A stretch of 64,000 nt of DNA, taken from Flavobacterium weaverense (lineage in GTDB: Bacteria; Bacteroidota; Bacteroidia; Flavobacteriales; Flavobacteriaceae). The notes beneath the pieces were generated by a model, which saw nothing but the letters and a program-made list of their open reading frames with translations, searched no databases and was not told the DNA's origin. The stretch is from positions 372,001 to 436,000 of the forward strand of contig NZ_REFH01000008.1 of the NCBI RefSeq assembly GCF_003688495.1, read 5' to 3'. Below, piece by piece: positions 9,201-18,165 of this stretch (the first letter of the stretch is position 1; each line of letters begins with the position of its first letter). The position numbers and the translations under genes are program-made.

Positions 9201-9926
9201 CTAATTTCTTCCTTTCTCGTCAAAATATAATTGATTCAAAGGTTCACTTTGCCAAAATTCCTTTGTATCAACATCCATAATTGTTAGTGGACCCTTAAAT
9301 GCAGCACCTGTGTCTACGTTCCAAATATTTGCTTTTTGCACTGGAGTTGTTTCTCCAATTCTAGTAACCGGAGTATGTCCAATAAAAACTTCGTGGTATA
9401 AAGTAAAACGCTTTGGATAAAAAAGATCATCACGTTGCATTCTTGTGTCAAATGATAAAGCAGTTTCCCATAAGGTTCTATCCCAGTAAAACTGACCTGG
9501 AAAATATTCATAATGGACTCCATTTACATTAGTGAATCCGGCGTGTACATATAAACGGTGTTTATCATCTAAGTGATAATTCTGAAGTGCTTTTAGGAAC
9601 TCGATATGTTTTTTCTTAGTTTCTAAACTGACAGATTCATATGCGGTTACAGTTGCTTCTCCACCGTGTTTATACCAGAGTAAATTGTCTTTGTTTTCAT
9701 CAAGCCATTCTAATAATAAATCGTCGTGATTACCACGGATGCATATACAATTCTGCTTTTCTTGTAAATCGATAAGATAATCGATGACTTGAGGAGATTG
9801 GCTCCAGCCATCAACATAATCTCCTAAAAAAATTAGGGTGTCTTTAGTAGTAACTTTGGCTCTCTCCATAATTTGGTGTAGCGCTCGCAAACCACCATGA
9901 ATATCGCCTATAACAAGTGTTCTCAT
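9201..9926 (-). CDS. Calcineurin-like metallophosphoesterase (Ser/Thr phosphatase type)
   Basis: This 241-residue cytoplasmic protein has the complete metallophosphatase motif series at its N-terminus: GDIHGG (metal-binding D and H), FLGDYVDGW and RGNHDDL. Later histidines lie in YVHAGF and IGHTPV. The pattern and length fit the bacteriophage-lambda PP/PrpE-like protein phosphatases or the related bis(5'-nucleosyl)-tetraphosphatases. The substrate cannot be assigned. It reads leftward with the small barrel protein 42 bases downstream. Confidence 0.88.
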   Translation of the reverse strand: MRTLVIGDIHGGLRALHQIMERAKVTTKDTLIFLGDYVDGWSQSPQVIDYLIDLQEKQNCICIRGNHDDLLLEWLDENKDNLLWYKHGGEATVTAYESVSLETKKKHIEFLKALQNYHLDDKHRLYVHAGFTNVNGVHYEYFPGQFYWDRTLWETALSFDTRMQRDDLFYPKRFTLYHEVFIGHTPVTRIGETTPVQKANIWNVDTGAAFKGPLTIMDVDTKEFWQSEPLNQLYFDEKGRN

Positions 9927-10274
9927 GTAAATTGTTTTCTTAGTATTGTAAAATAGCGAGATAAGAGTTCGTTATTTTTTAATTTATAAAAATAAGTAAA
10001 AGAGTGGTGAAACAGAGCCTTTTTGATTTGTTTTTTAGATTTAGCTATAACAAATCTTGATTTTAAATAAAATCAAAAATATCATTAAATTTAGGGATTG
10101 GTTTTGTGAAAATTTAAGTTTATTTTTACAATAAATAATTAAACAGTCATCAAAATGAATACACTTTTGTCGTTATCATTATTCCTAGCTAAAATTGTTT
10201 GCCAAATTTTTAAAGAAGTAGTAAGCTTATTTTAAGATTTTAAATTAATACCAAGAATAATTTTATCTTAGTGC
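9927..10274. other. 348-bp AT-rich intergenic stretch
   Basis: No RNA gene, strong hairpin or convincing promoter is visible. The only open frame of note is a 26-codon hydrophobic ORF on the plus strand at 10155-10235 (MNTLLSLSLFLAKIVCQIFK and six more residues) without an obvious ribosome site. The stretch also contains the upstream region of the leftward phosphoesterase gene. Confidence 0.5.
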
Positions 10275-11414
10275 TTATTGTACATCATACTTCATTTTTC
10301 TCAAAATCCTCAAAGAGTCTTTAAAGGATAAATAAACGGAAACAAAAGGTTTTAATAAAGCTTTTGCATCAATGAGTTTTTGTTTAGCATCTTCAAAACC
10401 ATTGAGATAGCAAATCATAAATGTAGAAGGTAAGTTTTCTAAATCTTTCTGTTCTCTATTAGTTAACGAATGACCTTTTTCTAATTTGTGAAGCAAAGCG
10501 ATATTCGAATTATAGATATGGAATAACATCCTTCTATTAAACTTAGGTGGTTCAAAAAGCATTTTTCTATCAATTTTATAATATCCATTATCTTGAAAGC
10601 AAATCGTCTGTTTTTCTAAAGGATAATAACTTGTTTTGTCATTTAATCCAAGAGAAACATATTCGACAATGGTGAAACTATCCTCATCATAAGTTATTTC
10701 AACAACATCTTGATCAGAGTAAAATAACTTAATTTGTTCGTTTATTAATTCGATATCTACACGAGACAAATACGTTTTTTCACGTGATTTCTTCGGGATT
10801 CCTGCCCAGCAAATTACAAATAACTCTTTAAATACTTTATATTTTGGCGACATGTCTTTATGCCGAAAGTTTAAGAAATCAATTACGCCGTCAAGCGTAT
10901 ATTCAATCGAATTTCTAGAATTATTTTCAATACCAAGTACCGTTTCTTTATTTAGATAATTTTTTTCAATTGCACCAGCATAAGGCATGGTATTACTGCC
11001 TTGTCGAATGTAGGTGCTATTAATTGGAATGGTGTAAATTCCTTTTTTAAAATGTGAAGGACTGCTCTTAGGTTTTACAGTTACTAGTCCAATCACTTTA
11101 TCCTTTGGTAAATTAGGAAAAGGGATATTCTCGTATTGTATTTTTGGAGGGTTTTCTAGATATGCATTTACTAAATTCTGAATTCGGCTATCATCAAAAA
11201 AATCGTCACCTACAATTGTGTTGTCCTGATCTTCAACACCAACAATTATATAAGAATTATTTTCAGGATTTGAGTTAGATAAAGCGCAAATATGTTTTAA
11301 AAACTTAGCTTTTCCTTCTTGCGAATGCAAATTTAACTGACGCTTTTTATCAAAAAAACTACTCTCGTCATTATGCGCGAGAAGATTTTTAATAAGAATG
11401 CGTTTGTTGATCAT
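10275..11414 (-). CDS. Schlafen/AlbA_2-type putative DNA- or RNA-binding protein
   Basis: This 379-residue protein begins with an AlbA_2 (divergent AAA_4) domain. Its elements are LNLHSQEGKAKFLKHICALSN (residues about 28-48), then NNSYIIVGVEDQDNTIVGDDFFDD, and RIQNLVNAYLENPPKIQY followed by VTVKPKSSPSHFKKGIYTI and YIRQGSNT. This pattern is shared by Schlafen-like ATP-binding or transcription-related proteins. The remaining 230 residues match nothing I recognise. It lies leftward just after the SDR gene (21 bases), probably in one transcript. The role is unknown; a regulator or nucleic-acid-acting enzyme is possible. Confidence 0.75.
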   Translation of the reverse strand: MINKRILIKNLLAHNDESSFFDKKRQLNLHSQEGKAKFLKHICALSNSNPENNSYIIVGVEDQDNTIVGDDFFDDSRIQNLVNAYLENPPKIQYENIPFPNLPKDKVIGLVTVKPKSSPSHFKKGIYTIPINSTYIRQGSNTMPYAGAIEKNYLNKETVLGIENNSRNSIEYTLDGVIDFLNFRHKDMSPKYKVFKELFVICWAGIPKKSREKTYLSRVDIELINEQIKLFYSDQDVVEITYDEDSFTIVEYVSLGLNDKTSYYPLEKQTICFQDNGYYKIDRKMLFEPPKFNRRMLFHIYNSNIALLHKLEKGHSLTNREQKDLENLPSTFMICYLNGFEDAKQKLIDAKALLKPFVSVYLSFKDSLRILRKMKYDVQ

Positions 11415-11435
11415 TAAATTTTGTTTTAACTACTA

Positions 11436-12188
11436 TTATGATTTATTCATCACTGTCGCCGATGCTTGAGCGGTAGGAAGTACAATCAAATCTGCAATAT
11501 TAACATGATAAGGTCGAGAAACTACAAAGTGAATAATGTCAGCGATATCTTCCGCACGTAATGGCTCAAAACCTTTGTAAACATTGGCAGCGCGCTCTGA
11601 ATCTCCTTTAAAACGCACTTCGCTAAACTCCGTTTCAACAGCTCCTGGATGAATTCCTCCAACACGAATCCCGAAAGGATTTAAGTCAATTCTCATGGCT
11701 TGGTTTAATGCATCTACAGCATGTTTACTGGCACAATAAACGTTTCCATTTGGATAAACTTCTTTCCCAGCTATAGATCCAATATTGATAATGTGACCTG
11801 ATTTTTGTTCAATCATTCTCGGAATTATCGCTTTTGAAACGTATAGAAGTCCTTTCACATTGATATCAATCATTGCATCCCAATCGTCTAAATTTCCATT
11901 TTGAATCGAATCTAAACCATGTGCGTTTCCAGCATTGTTAATCAAAACATCAATTTTAGAAAATTCCTCTGGTAAGGAATTAATGCTTTCAAAAACAGCT
12001 TTTTTATCTCTTACATCAAAGGACAAAGTATAAACATCTGTAAAAGCTGAAAGTTCATTTTTCAAATCCAGTAAGCGATCTTCTCTACGGCCACAAAGAA
12101 TAATTTTGTAATTATTTTTTGCTAATATTTGTGCTGTTGCTTTTCCAATTCCGCTGGTGGCTCCAGTAACTAATGCTATTTTGCTCAT
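11436..12188 (-). CDS. Short-chain dehydrogenase/reductase (YdfG-like)
   Basis: This 250-residue classical SDR has the NAD(P)-binding GATSGIGKATA, followed by CGRREDRL, which favours NADP. NNAGNAHG is present, with the catalytic Ser in IGSIAGKEVYP and YCASK carrying the Tyr and Lys. The C-terminus (HVNIADLIVLPTAQASATVM) resembles the 3-hydroxy-acid dehydrogenase YdfG/serine dehydrogenase group. The substrate is not provable from sequence. It is probably co-transcribed with the AlbA-type gene downstream and separated from the aldo/keto reductase upstream by a hairpin repeat. Confidence 0.9.
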   Translation of the reverse strand: MSKIALVTGATSGIGKATAQILAKNNYKIILCGRREDRLLDLKNELSAFTDVYTLSFDVRDKKAVFESINSLPEEFSKIDVLINNAGNAHGLDSIQNGNLDDWDAMIDINVKGLLYVSKAIIPRMIEQKSGHIINIGSIAGKEVYPNGNVYCASKHAVDALNQAMRIDLNPFGIRVGGIHPGAVETEFSEVRFKGDSERAANVYKGFEPLRAEDIADIIHFVVSRPYHVNIADLIVLPTAQASATVMNKS

Positions 12189-12228
12189 TTATTTATTTTT
12201 TTAGTGCAATTTCTCATGATAATTATTT

Positions 12229-12370
12229 GGGCGTGACCCTTAAGATTACTTCGTCGTTCCTCCTCGCAACTTCGGGTCGGGCTTTCCATTCCCGCTTTTT
12301 ATAATTTGCTCTCGTTCAAAAACGAGAACAAATTATAAAAGAGCTCCACTGCAATCCCTCACGCAAACGG
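12229..12370. repeat. Long structured intergenic repeat with GCGTGA/TCACGC ends
   Basis: The outer arms are GCGTGA (12231-12236) and TCACGC (12359-12364). Inside is a long inner hairpin: ATAATTTG-CTCTCGTT from 12301 pairs with AACGAGA and CAAATTATAAAAGAG ending near 12343. The flanks contain CGGGTCGGGCTTTCC and CACTGCAATCCC, much richer in G/C than the genes around. It fills most of the 216-bp gap between two leftward genes. I recall very similar dispersed repeats between genes of many Flavobacterium genomes. It has no coding content. Confidence 0.75.
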
Positions 12371-12404
12371 GAATAATAAAACGTAAGTTTTTCATAGAAA
12401 AAAT

Positions 12405-13277
12405 CTAAGCTACATCTTCGCCCATACTTGCGGTCCAGATAGCAAACCAATCTTCTTTATCTAATTTTAATTCCACTGCTTTTTTCAATGATTGAATACG
12501 AGCCACATTTACTGTTCCAGCAATAGGAATGATTTTAGCAGGATGTTGTAAAATCCAAGCAATCAAAATAGAATCGGAACCTAAATGGTATTTCTCCATT
12601 AATGAAACCAGTAATTTTTTCAATCTTCTTGTCTGTGAGTTGTCTTCTCTAAATACAGAACCTAATGGATTTCCTGAAAGGGGACGAATATTATTCATTT
12701 GCATATAATCAAAACTACCATCGACCATAGGCTTGAAATTTGTTGCTGAAAATTGCACTTGATTGTAACTAACTTCCGTTTTCTGGCGAATTAACTCTGT
12801 TTGAGAGGAAGTAAAACTTGCAAGACCAAAATCGATAATCTTCCCATCAGCTTTCAATTTTAAAACTGCTTCAGCAATTTCATCTGCTTCCATCAAAGGA
12901 CTTGGTCGGTGTAATAAAAGAACATCTAAATAATCAGTCTGTAAGTTTTTTAATGAATTTTCAGCGGATGAAATGATATACTCTTTTGAGAACTCATAAT
13001 GTCTAATTGTATTTTGACGACTTTCAGTCACTAATTGAACTCCACATTTAGAAATAAGTTGCATTTTTTCTCTCGCAATTTTACTTGAAGCAAGCGCTTT
13101 TCCAAAATCTGATTCTGTGGTGTAGTCACCATAAGTGTCAGCATGATCAAATGTGGTTATTTTATTTTCTAAGCACACATGAATCATGTTCTCCATTTCT
13201 TTGGTATTGAGTTTTTTATCCCAAATTCCCCAATTCATGACACCAGCTATTACAGGTGATAAATTTGTTTTACTCAT
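12405..13277 (-). CDS. Aldo/keto reductase (YdhF-like)
   Basis: This 290-residue NADPH-dependent oxidoreductase has a TIM-barrel fold. The catalytic tetrad is visible: Asp and Tyr in HADTYGDY (near residue 48), Lys in LISKCGVQL and His in LLHRPSPL. The NADPH-binding C-terminus includes IPIAGTVNVARIQSLKKAVE. It resembles the YdhF/AKR family, with unknown physiological substrate. It reads leftward, with the hairpin repeat between it and the SDR. A 211-bp gap separates it from the divergent moxR. Confidence 0.9.
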   Translation of the reverse strand: MSKTNLSPVIAGVMNWGIWDKKLNTKEMENMIHVCLENKITTFDHADTYGDYTTESDFGKALASSKIAREKMQLISKCGVQLVTESRQNTIRHYEFSKEYIISSAENSLKNLQTDYLDVLLLHRPSPLMEADEIAEAVLKLKADGKIIDFGLASFTSSQTELIRQKTEVSYNQVQFSATNFKPMVDGSFDYMQMNNIRPLSGNPLGSVFREDNSQTRRLKKLLVSLMEKYHLGSDSILIAWILQHPAKIIPIAGTVNVARIQSLKKAVELKLDKEDWFAIWTASMGEDVA

Positions 13278-13488
13278 TGTCTTTATTTTTTGATGAATAC
13301 GTAAATTCTCTAATTCAAAGTTTATTTTTCAAAGTTCTTAAAAATATAAAAATTGTATCATAATTCATCCTTAAAATTAAGGTATTTATTGAAGTTTTAA
13401 CCATTTGTTAACATCTTACCTCTAAAAAAAAATTCAATTTGCACCTTCAAAATACAGGCATTAAATTCAAGGTTTTAAAAATAATAAA

Positions 13489-14493
13489 ATGGAACAAAAT
13501 ACGGCTACTTTAGACATTAGAGCAATCAATGAAAAAATTGAAAGAGAAAGTGCTTTTATAGACCTTCTCACGATGGAAATGAACAAAGTCATTGTTGGCC
13601 AAAAGCACATGGTGGAGCGTTTATTGATCGGACTTTTAGGCCAAGGACATATTTTATTAGAGGGAGTTCCTGGTTTAGCAAAGACATTAGCAATTAATAC
13701 ACTTTCGCAAGCGATTCAAGGTTCATTCAGTAGAATCCAGTTTACTCCAGATTTACTCCCGGCGGATGTTGTGGGAACAATGATCTATAACATTAAGTCA
13801 AACGAATTTTCGATTAAAAAAGGACCAATTTTTGCAAATTTCGTTCTTGCCGATGAGATTAACCGTGCGCCTGCTAAAGTGCAATCGGCATTATTAGAGG
13901 CGATGCAGGAAAAACAAGTAACTATTGGCGACACAACTTTTAAGTTGGACCGTCCATTTCTTGTTTTAGCTACTCAAAATCCAGTGGAGCAAGAAGGAAC
14001 CTATCAGTTGCCAGAAGCGCAAGTCGATCGTTTCATGTTGAAAACAGTTATTGACTATCCAAAAATGGAAGACGAGCGTTTAGTAATTCGTCAAAATTTA
14101 AAAGGAAGTTATGAAAAGGTAAATCCAGTTGTTTCAGTAGAGCAAATTTTACGAGCGCAAGAAGCAGTTCGTGAAGTATATATGGATGAAAAAATAGAAA
14201 AATATATTCTGGATATTGTTTTTGCAACTCGTTATCCAGAGCAATATAAATTAGCTGAATTAAAACCATTAATCAGTTTTGGAGCATCACCGCGTGGAAG
14301 TATTAACTTGGCTACAGCCGCAAAATGCTATGCATTTATCAAGCGTCGTGGTTATGTAATCCCTGAGGATGTTCGTGCTGTTGTTCATGATGTATTGCGT
14401 CACAGAATTGGAATCACTTATGAAGCTGAAGCTGAAAACATAACCTCAGTAGATATCATTAACAAAATCGTAAACGAAGTAGAAGTACCATAA
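13489..14493 (+). CDS. MoxR-type AAA+ ATPase of the bat operon
   Basis: This 334-residue MoxR-family AAA+ ATPase has Walker A as GVPGLAKT, Walker B as LADEINRAP, sensor-type ATQNPVEQEGTYQLPEAQ and RFMLK. It starts a ten-gene rightward cluster (moxR, DUF58, BatD-like, batA, GxxExxY, batB-E). MoxR proteins are thought to act as chaperones that load or mature von Willebrand A (VWA) proteins, and three VWA-type proteins follow here. In Bacteroides the cluster is linked to oxygen tolerance. The ATG at 13489 follows an AT-rich leader; no perfect promoter is visible. Confidence 0.93.
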   Translation: MEQNTATLDIRAINEKIERESAFIDLLTMEMNKVIVGQKHMVERLLIGLLGQGHILLEGVPGLAKTLAINTLSQAIQGSFSRIQFTPDLLPADVVGTMIYNIKSNEFSIKKGPIFANFVLADEINRAPAKVQSALLEAMQEKQVTIGDTTFKLDRPFLVLATQNPVEQEGTYQLPEAQVDRFMLKTVIDYPKMEDERLVIRQNLKGSYEKVNPVVSVEQILRAQEAVREVYMDEKIEKYILDIVFATRYPEQYKLAELKPLISFGASPRGSINLATAAKCYAFIKRRGYVIPEDVRAVVHDVLRHRIGITYEAEAENITSVDIINKIVNEVEVP

Positions 14494-14507
14494 AGTCACT
14501 AGTAATG

Positions 14508-14545
14508 AGTGATTAGTAATTAGCCTCGGTTGGTTACTATTCACT
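14508..14545. repeat. AT-rich hairpin repeat, AGTGATTAGTAA family
   Basis: AGTGATTAGTAATTAG at 14508-14523 pairs imperfectly with GTTACTATTCACT at 14533-14545 (11 of 13). More of the same words follow to 14572. It fills the moxR-DUF58 gap and shares its core with the hairpin at 31997-32048 and with the arms around the four-helix gene at 30996. Confidence 0.6.
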
Positions 14546-14572
14546 ATGCACTACTTACTAATTACTAATAAA

Positions 14573-15436
14573 ATGGATACAAAAGAGCTTTTAAAAAAAG
14601 TACGAAAAATAGAAATTAAAACCCGAAGATTGAGCGATCACATCTTTTCTGGGGAATACCATACTTCTTTTAAAGGACGCGGAATGACCTTCAGTGAAGT
14701 GCGTCAATATCAATACGGAGATGATATTCGTGCGATTGATTGGAATGTAACGGCACGATATAATGAAGCCCACGTAAAAGTTTTTGAAGAAGAGCGTGAA
14801 TTAACCATGATGTTAATGGTTGATATTTCAGGTTCTGAAAGTTTTGGTTCTAAAAACCAATTCAAAAAAGATATCGTTACTGAAATTGCTGCAACTATGG
14901 CATTTTCAGCAACTCAAAACAACGATAAAATAGGTTTGATTTTATTTTCAGATCTGATCGAGTTGTATATTCCCCCAAAAAAAGGACGGTCACATGTTTT
15001 AAGAATTATCAGGGAGTTAATCGAATTTAAGCCTAAAAGTCATAAAACGGACATCGCACAAGCGCTAAAATTTTTATCTGGAACTCAGAAAAAGAAAGCA
15101 ATTGTATTTATGATCTCAGATTTCATGTCTGAAGATTATGAACACACATTAAAAATTGCGGCTAAGAAACATGATATAACTGGAATTCGGGTGTATGACA
15201 TTCGTGAAGAAAAAATGCCAGATTTAGGAATGGTCTCGATGCTTGACGCTGAAACTGGAGAAATTCAATTAGTTAATACAGGTTCGAAAAGCGTGCGAAT
15301 GAATTACGAAAAATTGTATCATGATAAATTAAACTATTTCAAAGAAACATTTAGCAAATCAGGGTCAGGAGTTGTAAACACAAGAGTTGACGAAAGCTAC
15401 GTGACGAAATTATTAAGTTATTTTAAATCGAGGTAA
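14573..15436 (+). CDS. DUF58 VWA-like protein of the bat operon
   Basis: This 287-residue protein has the DUF58 signature FKGRGMTFSEVRQYQYGDDIRAIDWNVTAR, followed by a VWA-like fold with a metal-ion-dependent adhesion site (MLMVDISGSESFG). DUF58 genes almost always follow moxR. The start at 14573 (MDTKELLKK) is chosen because the upstream ATG at 14546 lies in the hairpin repeat and adds nine residues foreign to the family. No membrane segment is present, so it probably acts in the cytoplasm with MoxR. A gap of 33 bases separates it from the next gene. Confidence 0.9.
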   Translation: MDTKELLKKVRKIEIKTRRLSDHIFSGEYHTSFKGRGMTFSEVRQYQYGDDIRAIDWNVTARYNEAHVKVFEEERELTMMLMVDISGSESFGSKNQFKKDIVTEIAATMAFSATQNNDKIGLILFSDLIELYIPPKKGRSHVLRIIRELIEFKPKSHKTDIAQALKFLSGTQKKKAIVFMISDFMSEDYEHTLKIAAKKHDITGIRVYDIREEKMPDLGMVSMLDAETGEIQLVNTGSKSVRMNYEKLYHDKLNYFKETFSKSGSGVVNTRVDESYVTKLLSYFKSR

Positions 15437-15469
15437 GGATTTTAAATCAGAAGCTTGCAATAATACAAA

Positions 15470-17101
15470 ATGAAAAAACAATTACACATACTACTTCTAC
15501 TGCTTTCCACAGCTGTTTTTGCACAACAAAAACAAGTGGTTACAAGTATAGATACACTTAAAAATAAAATTGGTGCCGAATTTAAACTGTCGATAAAAAC
15601 AACTGTTGATGCGTCGTCTAAAGTTATTTTTCCAAATTTAAAAAACGTTGGCGCTTTAGAGGTAATTCGTTCGTATCCTATTGACACCGTTAAAGTAGAT
15701 AATAAGTACGAACTTATAAAAAAATACGGACTGACTCAATTTGATTCGGGTCGTTTTGTTGTTCCAAGTATTAAGATTTTTATTAATAGCAAGCCGTTTA
15801 TGACGGATTCGCTTTTAGTTGAAGTGGCTAATGTGAAAGTCGATACTTTAAAACAGAAAATGTTTGACATTAAAGATATTGCTCCTGCTGAAAATCCTAT
15901 TGGGAACTGGTGGAAGTATGTTTTGGTTATTGCTTTACTAATTGGAATTGGAGCGTTGATTTATTGGTTAATTAAAAAACGTCAGGAGAAAAAATTACAA
16001 GCAGCGATCATAAAAACACCAATAGAGAAAGCAACTACATTGCTAGATACTTTGGAGAAAAAAGAATTATGGCAAAAAGGAGAAGTCAAAGCCTATTATA
16101 GTGAATTGACAGATATTGCTCGAAATTATATCGAAGAAGCAATAGAAATTCCAGCAATGGAAAGTACTACATCGGAGTTAATTCAAGGTCTTAGAGCCGC
16201 TTCTGTCAAAAAGAAAATGACGCTTTCACAAGAAATCATAGAAAATCTGGAGCGCGTTTTAAAACAAGCAGATTTAGTAAAGTTTGCCAAATCAAAACCA
16301 TTGGATTTCGAAATTACAGAGGATAGAAATAAAATTCAGAAGGTGATTTTAACACTAGATAATTCGATTCCAGTTGAAGTGGAAGCTGATGAGGATATGT
16401 TGTTAAATGAAGCCCAAAGACAAAAACAGATACAAATTCAACTAGAGAAGCAGCGTAAAAAACGAATTGTAACTGCTGTAGCTTCAGTAGCTTTCATATT
16501 GTTTGCTGTGACCACATTTTTCATTATTACTAAAGGTTTTGATTACGTAAAAGATAATATTTTAGGTCATCCAACAAAAGAATTATTAGAAGGCGAATGG
16601 ATCAAAAGTGAATATGGAAATCCAGGAATAGTAATAGAAACTCCGAAGGTGTTAAAGAGGGTTGACTTGACTAAAACCTTGCCTAAAGATGGTATGGCAT
16701 TAATCAAAGAGATGCAATCTTTTGCTTATGGAAGTGTTTTAGATCAGTTTTATCTAATGGTTTCAACTTTAAAATTCAAACAAGAAACAGAAATCGATTT
16801 AACTAAATCAATGGATGGTGTTTTGCAGTCACTTGAATCACAAGGTGCTCAAAACATGATTGTGAAGCAAGAAGAATTTGAAACAAAAGAAGGGGTAAAA
16901 GGAGTAAAGGCGTACGGTACTTTTTCGCAAATGGATGCATTGACAAAATCAAGTTCTAAAATATACTATGAGGCTCTACTGTTTAGTCAAGAAGGCGGAT
17001 TACAACAACTTTTATTGTTGCATGAAGAAGGAGATAAATACGGTGACGAAATATCAGAAAGAGTTTTGAACTCTGTTGAATTAAAACAAGCAACAAAATA
17101 A
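15470..17101 (+). CDS. BatD-like membrane protein with extra C-terminal domain
   Basis: This 543-residue protein has a signal peptide (LHILLLLLSTAVFAQ). A beta-rich periplasmic region is followed by a membrane helix near residues 146-166 (YVLVIALLIGIGALIYWLI), a helical cytoplasmic DUF4381-like stretch (residues about 180-290), a second membrane helix near 338-355 (IVTAVASVAFILFAVTTFFII) and a C-terminal domain of about 170 residues that I do not recognise. It sits between DUF58 and batA; its stop TAA spans 17099-17101 and overlaps the batA ATG by one base. A membrane partner of the VWA proteins is a reasonable inference. Confidence 0.8.
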   Translation: MKKQLHILLLLLSTAVFAQQKQVVTSIDTLKNKIGAEFKLSIKTTVDASSKVIFPNLKNVGALEVIRSYPIDTVKVDNKYELIKKYGLTQFDSGRFVVPSIKIFINSKPFMTDSLLVEVANVKVDTLKQKMFDIKDIAPAENPIGNWWKYVLVIALLIGIGALIYWLIKKRQEKKLQAAIIKTPIEKATTLLDTLEKKELWQKGEVKAYYSELTDIARNYIEEAIEIPAMESTTSELIQGLRAASVKKKMTLSQEIIENLERVLKQADLVKFAKSKPLDFEITEDRNKIQKVILTLDNSIPVEVEADEDMLLNEAQRQKQIQIQLEKQRKKRIVTAVASVAFILFAVTTFFIITKGFDYVKDNILGHPTKELLEGEWIKSEYGNPGIVIETPKVLKRVDLTKTLPKDGMALIKEMQSFAYGSVLDQFYLMVSTLKFKQETEIDLTKSMDGVLQSLESQGAQNMIVKQEEFETKEGVKGVKAYGTFSQMDALTKSSSKIYYEALLFSQEGGLQQLLLLHEEGDKYGDEISERVLNSVELKQATK

Positions 17102-18102
17102 TGGATAAAATAACTTTTTTAAACCCAGGATTTTTTTGGCTATTTCTTCTGATTCCAGTTGCAGTTTTTTGGTTGTTTTGGAAAAAAAATCAGCAATCAG
17201 CAACTTTGAAAATGAGTTCGTTACAGGGATTTAAAGGATCAGAATCTACGTTAACAAAGTTGAAACCACTTTTAAATGTATTCCGCATCGTAGCATTATG
17301 TTGTTTGATTATCGCAATGGCACGACCTAGAACCGTTGATGTAAGTAATAGAACCAAGACCACAAAAGGTATTGATATTGTTATGGCGATTGACGTTTCT
17401 GGAAGTATGTTAGCAAAAGATTTAAAGCCCAACCGATTAGAAGCACTTAAAAAGGTTGCAGCTGATTTTGTTGATGAAAGACCTAATGATAGAATCGGTT
17501 TAGTTATTTATGCTTCTGAAGCATATACTAAAACGCCAGTTACAAGTGACAAGCCAATTATTCTAGAGGCCATAAAAACTATTAAATATGATAATGTTCT
17601 GCAAGACGGAACTGGAATAGGAATGGGATTAGCTACTGCTGTCAATCGATTGAAAGATAGTAAAGCAAAAAGTAAAGTCATTATTCTATTGACAGACGGA
17701 GTAAATAATGCCGGGTTTATTGAGCCGGAAACCGCTGCGGATATCGCTAAGCAATACGGAATTAAGGTATACACAATTGGTATTGGAACAAACGGAATGG
17801 CAATGTCTCCGTACGCAATCTCACCAAACGGCCAATTTTTATTTCAGAATATGAAAGTAGAAATTGACGAACAATTAATGAAAAACATTGCCGCTAAAAC
17901 TGATGGTAAATACTTTAGGGCAACGAGTAATACCAAGTTAGCTGAGATTTATGCCGCTATCAATAAACTAGAAACCACTGAAATCGAAGAACTAAAATTC
18001 TATGATTACGATGAAAAGTATAGAGCTTTTGTATGGATAGCAGGTTTTCTATTATTAGCGGAAATTGGATTGAGAAAAACTGTTTTCAGGAGTTTTATAT
18101 AA
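17101..18102 (+). CDS. batA: VWA-domain membrane protein BatA
   Basis: This 333-residue protein has two N-terminal membrane segments (FFWLFLLIPVAVFWLFW and FRIVALCCLIIAMARP), then a VWA domain with the MIDAS motif MAIDVSGSML (near residue 98) and LLTDGVNNAGF. A membrane helix lies at the C-terminus (FVWIAGFLLLAEIGL). Length and layout are those of BatA/aerotolerance proteins. It starts on the last base of the preceding gene. In Bacteroides, Bat proteins form a membrane complex that helps survival in oxygen. The neighbouring batB is normally adjacent, but here a foreign-looking gene lies between them. Confidence 0.9.
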   Translation: MDKITFLNPGFFWLFLLIPVAVFWLFWKKNQQSATLKMSSLQGFKGSESTLTKLKPLLNVFRIVALCCLIIAMARPRTVDVSNRTKTTKGIDIVMAIDVSGSMLAKDLKPNRLEALKKVAADFVDERPNDRIGLVIYASEAYTKTPVTSDKPIILEAIKTIKYDNVLQDGTGIGMGLATAVNRLKDSKAKSKVIILLTDGVNNAGFIEPETAADIAKQYGIKVYTIGIGTNGMAMSPYAISPNGQFLFQNMKVEIDEQLMKNIAAKTDGKYFRATSNTKLAEIYAAINKLETTEIEELKFYDYDEKYRAFVWIAGFLLLAEIGLRKTVFRSFI

Positions 18103-18110
18103 AATTTAAA

Positions 18111-18149
18111 CACAATGTGCACTACGAAGGCACTGTGGTCACTAAGTTT
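18111..18149 (+). repeat. Left flanking repeat of the GxxExxY cassette
   Basis: The words CACAATGTGCAC (18111-18122) and GGTCACTAAGTTT (18137-18149) recur in inverted orientation on the far side of the GxxExxY gene: GTGCACTTTGTG at 18562-18573 (11/12) and AAACTTTGTGACC at 18577-18589 (12/13). The two words keep the same order on both sides, so this is not a simple nested inverted repeat. I recall CACTTTGTG/GTGGTTAA-type repeats around such genes in many Bacteroidota. Confidence 0.65.
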
Positions 18150-18165
18150 AAAACAAATTATAAAG

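Noticed and set aside
10155..10235. 26-codon hydrophobic mini-ORF on the plus strand in the 348-bp gap
   Set aside because: There is no recognisable ribosome site or good promoter and no family I know. AT-rich gaps give such hydrophobic frames by chance. Conservation would be needed.
14546..14572. Upstream ATG extending the DUF58 ORF by nine residues
   Set aside because: The extra residues are read from the AT-rich hairpin repeat, and the family N-terminus fits the ATG at 14573.
18115..18165. Upstream ATG for the GxxExxY gene
   Set aside because: It falls in the flanking repeat. The family N-terminus begins with the ATG at 18166.
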